Below, one piece after another: positions 56,973-64,000 of a DNA stretch of 64,000 nt (the stretch's first letter is position 1; each line of letters starts with the position of its first letter). Source of the stretch: Crossaster papposus (taxonomy: Eukaryota > Echinodermata > Asteroidea > Velatida > Solasteridae); the NCBI GenBank assembly GCA_037893245.1, contig JBAIAA010000021.1, positions 1,984,001 to 2,048,000 on the forward strand, written 5' to 3'. The notes under the pieces were generated by a model. That model made no database searches. It saw nothing but the letters and a program-made list of their open reading frames with translations, and had not been told where the DNA came from. The position numbers and the translations under genes are program-made.

Positions 56973-58450
56973 TATAATATTTGTTGATTTTTACTGCATG
57001 GTATTTCTTCATTTTATAATTCTCACAAATATACTCAAGAATGAGAGATGTGTTGGGGGATTAGCTCAAATGGTAGAGCGCTCGCTTAGCATGCGATAGG
57101 TACCGGGATCGATACCCGGATCTTCCAAATAATATTTGTTCATTTTTACTGCATGGTATTTCTTCATTTTATAATTTTCACAAATATACTCAAGAATGAG
57201 AGATGTTTTGGGGGATTAGCTCAAATGGTAGAGCGCTCGCTTAGCATGCGAGAGGTACCGGGATCGATACCCGGATCTTCCAAATAATATTAGTTCATTT
57301 TTACTGCATGGTATTTCTTCATTGTATAATTTTCACAAATATACTCAAGAATGAGAGATGTATTGGGGGATTAGCTCAAATGGTAGAGCGCTCGCTTAGC
57401 ATGCGAGAGGTACCGGGATCGGTACCCGGATCTTCCAAATAATATTTCTTCATTTTTACTGCATGGTATTTCTTCATTGTATAATTTTCACAAATATACT
57501 CAAGAATGAGAGATGTATTGGGGGATTAGCTCAAATGGTAGAGCGCTCGCTTAGCATGCGAGAGGTACCGGGATCGATACCCGGATCTTCCAAATAATTT
57601 TGTGTTGATTTTTACTGTATGGCATTTCTTCATTTTGTAATTTTCTAAAATATACTCAAGAAAGAGATGTGTGTCGGGGGATTATCTCAAATGGTAGAGC
57701 GCTCGCTTTGCATGTGAGATGTACCGGGATCGATACCCGGATCTTCCATATAATATTTGTTGATTTTTACTGCATGATATTTTTTCATTGTATAATTTTC
57801 ACAAATATACTCAAGAATGAGAGATGTGTTGGGGGGTTAGCTCAAATGGTAGAGCGCTCGCTTAGCATGCGAGAGGTACCGGGATCGATACCCGGATCTT
57901 CCAAATATTATTTGTTCATTTTTACTGCATGGTATGTCTTTATTTTATAATTTTCACAAATATACTCAAGATTGAGAGATGTGTTGGGGGATTAGCTCAA
58001 ATGGTAGGGCGCTCGCTTAGCATGCGAGAGGTACCGGGATCGATACCCGGATCTTCCAAATAATATTTCTTCATTTTTACTGCATGGTATTTCTTTATTT
58101 TATAATTTTCACAAATATACTCAAGAATGAGAGATGTGTTGGGGGATTAGCTCAAATGGTAGAGCGCTTGCTTAGCATGCGAGAGGTACCGGGATCGATA
58201 CCCGGATCTTCCAAATAATATGTGTTGATTTTTACTGTATGGCATTTCTTCATTTTGTAATTTTCTAAAATATACTAAAGAAAGAGATGTGTGTTGGGGG
58301 ATTAGCTCAAATGGTAGAGCGCTCGCTTTGCATGTGAGATGTACCGGGATCGATACCCGGATCTTCCATATAATATTTGATGATTTTTACTGCATGGTAT
58401 TTCTTCATTTTATAATTTTCTAAAATATACTAAAGAAAGAGATGTGTGTT

Positions 58451-58523
58451 GGGGGATTAGCTCAAATGGTAAAGCGCTCGCTTTGCATGTGAGATGTACC
58501 GGGATCGATACCCGGATCTTCCA
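58451..58523 (+). tRNA. tRNA-Ala (UGC), G22 to A, second of two UGC genes in a row
   Basis: D stem GCTC/AAGC has C13 opposite A22. The same allele is at 50397. The preceding unit (58296) is also UGC, and the spacer between them joins a UGC trailer to a UGC leader. Confidence 0.85.
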
Positions 58524-58915
58524 TATAATATTTGTTGATTTTTACTGCATGGTATTTCTTCATTTTATAATTTTCACAAATATACTCAAGAATGAGAGAT
58601 GTGTTGGGGGATTAGCTCAAATGGTAGAGCGCTCGCTTAGCATGCGAGAGGTACCGAGATCGATACCCGGATCTTCCAAATAATATTTGTTCATTTTTAC
58701 TGCATGGTATTTCTTTATTTTATAATTTTCACAAATATACTCAAGAATGAGACATGTGTTGGGGGATTAGCTCAAATGGTAGAGCGCTCGCTTAGCATGC
58801 GAGAGGTACCGGGATCGATACCCGGATCTTCCAAATAATCTTTCTTCATTTTTACTGCATGGTATTTCTTTATTTTATAATTTTCACAAATATACTCAAG
58901 AATGAGAGATGTGTT

Positions 58916-58988
58916 GGGGGATTAGCTCAAATGGTAGAGCGCTCGCTTACCATGCGAGAGGTACCGGGATCGATACCCGGATCTTCCA
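58916..58988 (+). tRNA. tRNA with Gly anticodon ACC on tRNA-Ala body
   Basis: Loop TTACCAT, otherwise canonical. Its flanks (AGC-type leader without the TTAGTTC-type neighbour of 9951) differ from the other two ACC copies, suggesting an independent G35-to-C mutation. Confidence 0.87.
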
Positions 58989-59845
58989 AATAATATGTGT
59001 TGATTTTTACTGTATGGCATTTCTTCATTTTGTAATTTTCTAAAATATACTCAAGAAAGAGATGTGTGTTGGGGGATTAGCTCAAATGGTAGAGCGTTCG
59101 CTTTGCATGTGAGATGTACCGGGATCGATACCCGGATCTTCCATATAATATTTGTTGATTTTTACTGTATGGTATTTCTTCATTTTATAATTTTCACAAA
59201 TATACTCAAGAATGAGAGATGTGTTGGGGGATTAGCTCAAATGGTAGAGCGCTCGCTTAGCATGCGAGAGGTACCGGGATCGATACCCGGATCTTCCAAA
59301 TAATATTTGTTCATTTTTACTGCATGGTATTTCTTCATTTTATAATTTTCACAAATATACTCAAGAATGAGAGATGTGTTGGGGGATTAGCTCAAATGGT
59401 AGAGCGCTCGCTTAGCATGCGAGAGGTACCGGGATCGATACCCGGATCTTCCAAATAATATGTGTTGATTTTTACTGTATGGCATTTCTTCATTTTGTAA
59501 TTTTCTAAAATATACTCAAGAAAGAGATGTGTGTTGGGGGATTAGCTCAAATGGTAGAGCGCTCGCTTTGCATGTGAGATGTACCGGGGTCGATACCCGG
59601 ATCTTCCATATAATATTTGTTGATTTTTACTGCATGGTATTTCTTCATTTTATAATTCTCACAAATATACTAAAGAATGAGAGATGTTTTGGGGGATTAG
59701 CTCAAATGGTAGAGCGCTCGCTTAGCATGCGAGAGGTACCGGGATCGATACCCGGATCTTCCAAATAATATTTCTTCATTTTTACTGTATGGCATTTCTT
59801 CATTTTGTTATTTTCTAAAATATACTCAAGAAAGAGATGTGTGTT

Positions 59846-59918
59846 AGGGGATTAGCTCAAATGGTAGAGCGCTCGCTTTGCATGTGAGATGTACCGGGAT
59901 CGATACCCGGATCTTCCA
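59846..59918 (+). tRNA. tRNA-Ala (UGC), G1 to A
   Basis: AGGGGAT start; A1 faces C72. The only UGC-lineage gene I found with this change. Confidence 0.86.
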
Positions 59919-60469
59919 TATAATATTTGTTGATTTTTACTGCATGGTATTTCTTCATTTTATAATTCTCACAAATATACTCAAGAATGAGAGATGTGTT
60001 GGGGGATTAGCTCAAATGGTAGAGCGCTCGCTTAGCATGCGAGAGGTACCGGGATCGATACCCGGATCTTCCAAATAATATTTGTTCATTTTTACTGCAT
60101 GGTATTTCTTCATTTTATAATTTTCACAAATATACTCAAGAATGAGAGATGTGTTGGGGGATTAGCTCAAATGGTAGAGCGCTCGCTTAGCATGCGAGAG
60201 GTACCGGGATCGATACCCGGATCTTCCAAATAATATGTGTTGATTTTTACTGTATGGCATTTCTTCATTTTGTAATTTTCTAAAATATACTCAAGAAAGA
60301 GATGTGTGTTGGGGGATTAGCTCAAATGGTAGAGCGCTCGCTTTGCATGTGAGATGTACCGGGATCGATACCCGGATCTTCCGTATAATATTTGTTGATT
60401 TTTACTGCATGGTATTTCTTCATTTTATAATTCTGACTCACAAATATACTCAAGAATGAGAGATGTTTT

Positions 60470-60542
60470 GGGGGATTAGCTCAAATGGTAGAGCGCTCGC
60501 TTAGCATGCGAGAGGTACCGGGACCGATACCCGGATCTTCCA
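60470..60542 (+). tRNA. tRNA-Ala (AGC), T55 to C, four-base leader insertion
   Basis: T loop ACCGATA loses the conserved T55 (pseudouridine site). The spacer contains TTCTGACTCAC where others have TTCTCAC, a four-base gain giving a 159 step. The insertion is shared with 61711. Confidence 0.84.
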
Positions 60543-61242
60543 AATAATATTTGTTCATTTTTACTGCATGGTATTTCTTCATTTTATAATTTTCACAAAT
60601 ATACTCAAGAATGAGAGGTGTGTTGGGGGATTAGCTCAAATGTTAGAGCGCTCGCTTAGCATGCGAGAGGTACCGGGATCGATACCCGGATCTTCCAAAT
60701 AATATGTGTTGATTTTTACTGTATGGCATTTCTTCATTTTGTAATTTTCTAAAATATACTCAAGAAAGAGATGTGTGTTGGGGGATTAGCTCAAATGGTA
60801 GAGCGCTCGCTTTGCATGTGAGATGTACCGGGATCGATACCCGGATCTTCCATATAATATTTGTTGATTTTTACTGCATGGTATTTCTTCATTTTATAAT
60901 TCTCACAAATATACTCAAGAATGAGAGATGTTTTGGGGGATTAGCTCAAATGGTAGAGCGCTCGCTTAGCATGCGAGAGGTACCGGGATCGATACCCGGA
61001 TCTTCCAAATAATATTTCCTTTTTTACTGTATGGCATTTCTTCATTTTGTTATTTTCTAAAATATACTCAAGAAAGAGATGTGTGTTGGGGGATTAGCTC
61101 AAATGGTAGAGCGCTCGCTTTGCATGTGAGATGTACCGGGATCGATACCCGGATCTTCCATATAATATTTGTTGATGTTTACTGCATGGTATTTCTTCAT
61201 TTTATAATTCTCACAAATATACTCAAGAATAAGAGATGTGTT

Positions 61243-61314
61243 GGGGGATTAGCTCAAATGGTAGAGCGCTCGCTTAGCATACGAGAGGTACCGGATCGAT
61301 ACCCGGATCTTCCA
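61243..61314 (+). tRNA. tRNA-Ala (AGC), G39 to A and one base lost from the T stem
   Basis: GGTACCGGATCG lacks one G, so the T stem is one pair short and the gene is 72 bases; C31 also faces A39. Probably non-functional. Confidence 0.85.
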
Positions 61315-61710
61315 AATAATATTTGTTCATTTTTACTGCATGGTATTTCTTCATTTTATAATTTTCACAAATATACTCAAGAATGAGAGATGTGTTGGGG
61401 GATTAGCTCAAATGGTAGAGCGCTCGCTTAGCATGCGAGAGGTACCGGGATCGATACCCGGATCTTCCAAATAATATGTGTTGATTTTTACTGTATGGCA
61501 TTTCTTCATTTTGTAATTTTCTAAAATATACTCAAGAAAGAGATGTGTGTTGGGGGATTAGCTCAAATGGTAGAGCGCTCGCTTTGCATGTGAGATGTAC
61601 CGGGATCGATACCCGGATCTTCCGTATAATATTTGTTGATTTTTACTGCATGGTATTTCTTCATTTTATAATTCTGACTCACAAATATACTCAAGAATGA
61701 GAGATGTTTT

Positions 61711-61783
61711 AGGGGGTTAGCTCAAATGGTAGAGCGCTCGCTTAGCATGCGAGAGGTACCGGGATCGATACCCGGATCTTCCA
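61711..61783 (+). tRNA. tRNA-Ala (AGC), G1 to A and A6 to G, four-base leader insertion
   Basis: Acceptor AGGGGGT. An alternative reading is a one-base shift of the G-run with loss of the A, which would start one base later. Leader insertion as in 60470. Confidence 0.82.
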
Positions 61784-63105
61784 AATAATATTTCTTCATT
61801 TTTACTGTATGGCATTTCTTCATTTTGTTATTTTCTAAAATATACTCAAGAAAGAGATGTGTGTTGGGGGATTAGCTCAAATGGTAGAGCGCTCGCTTTG
61901 CATGTGAGATGTACCGGGATCGATACCCGGATCTTCCATATAATATTTGTTGATTTTTACTGCATGGTATTTCTTCATTTTATAATTTTCACAAATATAC
62001 TCAAGAATGAGAGTTGTGTTGGGGGATTAGCTCAAATGGTAGAGCGCTCGCTTAGCATGCGAGAGGTACCGAGATCGATACCCGGATCTTCCAAATAATA
62101 TTTCTTCATTTTTACTGCATGGTATTTCTTTATTTTATAATTTTCACAAATATACTCAAGAATGAGACATGTGTTGGGGGATTAGCTCAAATGGTAGAAC
62201 GCTCGCTTAGCATGCGAGAGGTACCGGGATCGATACCCGGATCTTCCAAATAATATGTGTTGATTTTTACTGTATGGCATTTCTTCATTTTGTAATTTTC
62301 TAAAATATACTCAAGAAAGAGATGTGTGTTGGGGGATTAGCTCAAATGGTAGAGCGCTCGCTTTGCATGTGAGATGTACCGGGATCGATACCCGGATCTT
62401 CCATATAATATTTGTTGATTTTTACTGCATGGTATTTCTTCATTTTATAATTCTCACAAATATACTCAAGAATGAGAGATGTTTTGGGGGATTAGCTCAA
62501 ATGGTAGAGCGCTCGCTTAGCATGCGAGAGGTACCGGGATCGATACCCGGATCTTCCAAATAATATTTCTTCATTTTTACTGTATGGCATTTCTTCATTT
62601 TGTTATTTTCTAAAATATACTCAAGAAAGAGATGTGTGTTGGGGGATTAGCTCAAATGGTAGAGCGCTCGCTTTGCATGTGAGATGTACCGGGATCGATA
62701 CCCGGATCTTCCATATAATATTTGTTGATTTTTACTGCATGGTATTTCTTCATTTTATAATTCTCACAAATATACTCAAGAATGAGAGATGTGTTGGGGG
62801 ATTAGCTCAAATGGTAGAGCGCTCGCTTTGCATGCGAGAGGTACCGGGATCGATACCCGGATCTTCCAAATAATATTTCTTCATTTTTACTGCATGGTAT
62901 TTCTTTATTTTATAGTTTTCACAAATATACTCAAGAATGAGAGATGTGTTGGGGGATTAGCTCAAATGGTAGAGCGCTCGCTTAGCATGCGAGAGGTACC
63001 GGGATCGATACCCGGATCTTCCAAATAATAAGTGTTGAATTTTACTGTATGGCATTTCTTCATTTTGTAATTTTCTAAAATATACTCAAGAAAGAGGTGT
63101 GTGTT

Positions 63106-63178
63106 GGAGGATTAGCTCAAATGTTAGAGCGCTCGCTTTGCATGTGAGATGTACCGGGATCGATACCCGGATCTTCCA
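63106..63178 (+). tRNA. tRNA-Ala (UGC), G3 to A (identity pair lost) and G19 to T
   Basis: Acceptor GGAGGAT pairs A3:U70 instead of G3:U70. Replacing G3:U70 with A:U is known to abolish efficient alanylation in most systems. It is the only copy I found with this pair changed; G19 to T also weakens the elbow. Confidence 0.87.
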
Positions 63179-63880
63179 TATAATATTTGTTGATTTTTAC
63201 TGCATGGTATTTCTTCATTTTATAATTCTCACAAATATACTCAAGAATGAGAGATGTGTTGGGGGATTAGCTCAAATGGTAGAGCGCTCGCTTAGCATGC
63301 GAGAGGTACCGGGATCGATACCCGGATCTTCCAAATAAATTTTTTTCATTTTTACTGCATGGTATTTCTTTATTTTATAATTTTCACAAATATACTCAAG
63401 AATGAGACATGTGTTTGGGGATTAGCTCAAATGGTAGAGCGCTCGCTTAGCATGCGAGAGGTACCGGGATCGATACCCGGATCTTCCAAATAATATTTCT
63501 TCATTTTTACTGCATGGTATTTCTTTATTTTATAATTTTCACAAATATACTCAAGAATGAGACATGTGTTGGGGGATTAGCTCAAATGGTAGAGCGCTCG
63601 CTTAGCATGCGAGAGGTACCGGGATCGATACCCGGATCTTCCAAATAATATGTGTTGATTTTTACTGTATGGCATTTCTTCATTTTGTAATTTTCTAAAA
63701 TATACTCAAGAAAGAGATGTGTGTTGGGGGATTAGCTCAAATGGTAGAGCGCTCGCTTTGCATGTGAGATGTACCAGGATCGATACCCGGATCTTCCATA
63801 TAATATTTGTTGATTTTTACTGCATGGTATTTCTTCATTTTTTAATTCTCACAAATATACTCAAGAATGAGAGATGTTTT

Positions 63881-63953
63881 TGGGGATTAGCTCAAATGGT
63901 AGAGCGCTCGCTTAGCATGCGAGAGGTACCGGGATCGATACCCGGATCTTCCA
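63881..63953 (+). tRNA. tRNA-Ala (AGC), last gene, G1 to T
   Basis: TGGGGAT start, T1 opposite C72. Followed by 47 bases of spacer with a T5 stop before the window ends mid-unit. Confidence 0.87.
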
Positions 63954-64000
63954 AATAATATTTCTTCATTTTTACTGTATGGCATTTCTTCATTTTGTTA

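Larger units (their letters stand above)
53644..58140 (+). repeat. Array segment 14: 29 tRNA-Ala genes, nested 5-unit and 12-unit repeats
   Basis: Gene starts: 53644, 53799, 53954t, 54109, 54264 (anticodon TTC), 54419, 54574, 54729t, 54884, 55039 (TTC), 55194, 55349, 55504, 55659, 55815t, 55970, 56125, 56280, 56435, 56590t, 56745, 56900 (TTC), 57055, 57210, 57365, 57520, 57676t, 57831, 57986. 53644-54418 repeats at 54419-55193 (775 bases). 54419-56279 repeats at 56280-58140 (1,861 bases). The second copy therefore inherited the product of the first event. Confidence 0.93.
1..64000 (+). repeat. Tandem array (satellite) of ~413 nuclear tRNA-Ala genes, ~155-bp unit
   Basis: Every ~155 bases the window repeats a 73-base tRNA-Ala gene plus an 82-base AT-rich spacer, always in the same orientation. 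I counted 413 gene starts; 413 x 155 is about 64.0 kb, so nothing else fits in. Most start-to-start distances are exactly 155 or 156; exceptions (143, 149-151, 153-154, 158-163) each trace to a visible small indel. The window opens inside a spacer and closes inside one, so the array is longer than seen. No CCA is encoded, no intron is present, and no transposon, simple-sequence block or protein gene interrupts it. Both strands were checked; the minus strand holds no gene. Confidence 0.97.
58141..64000 (+). repeat. Array segment 15: 38 tRNA-Ala genes to the window edge
   Basis: Gene starts: 58141, 58296t, 58451t, 58606, 58761, 58916 (anticodon ACC), 59071t, 59226, 59381, 59536t, 59691, 59846t, 60001, 60156, 60311t, 60470, 60625, 60780t, 60935, 61088t, 61243 (72 bases), 61397, 61552t, 61711, 61866t, 62021, 62176, 62331t, 62486, 62641t, 62796h, 62951, 63106t, 63261, 63416, 63571, 63726t, 63881. 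58296 and 58451 are two UGC genes in direct succession, which is rare here. A 4-base leader insertion is shared by 60470 and 61711. The final 47 bases are spacer. Confidence 0.92.

Noticed and set aside
1..64000. CRISPR array
   Set aside because: Direct repeats at regular spacing suggest it, but the spacers are also repeated, the repeat is a full tRNA cloverleaf, and there are no cas genes.
1..64000. tRNA-derived SINE cluster
   Set aside because: No tRNA-unrelated body, A-tail or target-site duplications, and the copies are strictly head-to-tail with a fixed unit length and intact acceptor ends.
1..64000. Bacterial or organellar tRNA operon
   Set aside because: No encoded CCA, A54 T loop, AGC anticodon for Ala, Pol III T5 stops after each gene and no bacterial promoters.
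1..64000. tRNA introns
   Set aside because: Anticodon loops are seven bases and contiguous with position 37/38 stems in all full-length copies.
1..64000. Other isotypes or 5S rRNA hidden in the spacers
   Set aside because: The 82-base spacers are AT-rich, lack any second A/B box pair and vary only by small indels and substitutions.
1..64000. Pure assembly artefact from collapsed or looped repeats
   Set aside because: Cannot be excluded for individual higher-order copies, but copy-private mutations within each duplicated block argue that most copies are real.

Overview
The whole 64,000-base window is one uninterrupted, head-to-tail tandem array of nuclear alanine tRNA genes, all on the + strand. 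I located 413 gene copies by reading; the first complete one is 43-115 and the last 63881-63953. The unit is about 155 bases: a 73-base tRNA gene plus an 82-base AT-rich spacer. The array runs off both ends of the window. I found no protein gene, transposon or other RNA gene. The open reading frames of 60-104 codons that recur every few hundred bases are simply tRNA sequence read as codons.

Organism: a eukaryote, because the 3' CCA is not encoded, the genes carry internal A and B boxes, and each is followed by a T5 Pol III stop. From general knowledge of tRNA-Ala sequences, the acceptor start GGGGGATTAGC, A54 in the T loop and the AGC/UGC isoacceptor pair look animal, most like vertebrate nuclear tRNA-Ala. 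A fish or amphibian is my guess, not a proof.

Two isoacceptor lineages are interleaved. About 271 copies descend from an AGC form (would read GCU/GCC after A34-to-inosine editing) and about 142 from a UGC form (GCA/GCG). They differ at three linked positions: 34 (A/T), 40 (C/T) and 45 (G/T). Each lineage mostly keeps its own leader and trailer. Thirteen UGC copies lie on an AGC body. Tandem numbering matches standard tRNA numbering (1-73), so substitutions below use that numbering.

Layout: shared private mutations show nested higher-order repeats, as in alpha satellite. About 11.3 kb at the left (1-11,345) recurs at 12,893-27,139, where it is interrupted by an extra 2.95 kb duplication (19,225-22,177). 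Next come a 12-unit repeat of 1,856-1,858 bases present about four times (27,611-35,037), a 4-unit repeat twice (37,366-38,607), a 10-unit repeat (40,469-43,103), a 14- to 17-unit repeat (43,724-48,530), and a nested 5-unit/12-unit repeat (53,644-58,140).

Most copies look intact. Many carry stem mismatches, seven have an internal deletion that destroys an arm, and ten have a changed anticodon centre (G35), giving Val, Glu, Gly or Asp anticodons on an Ala-identity body that still has G3:U70. Whether the array is a working tRNA supply, mostly silent satellite heterochromatin, or both cannot be told from sequence alone. Counts were made by eye and could be off by one or two.
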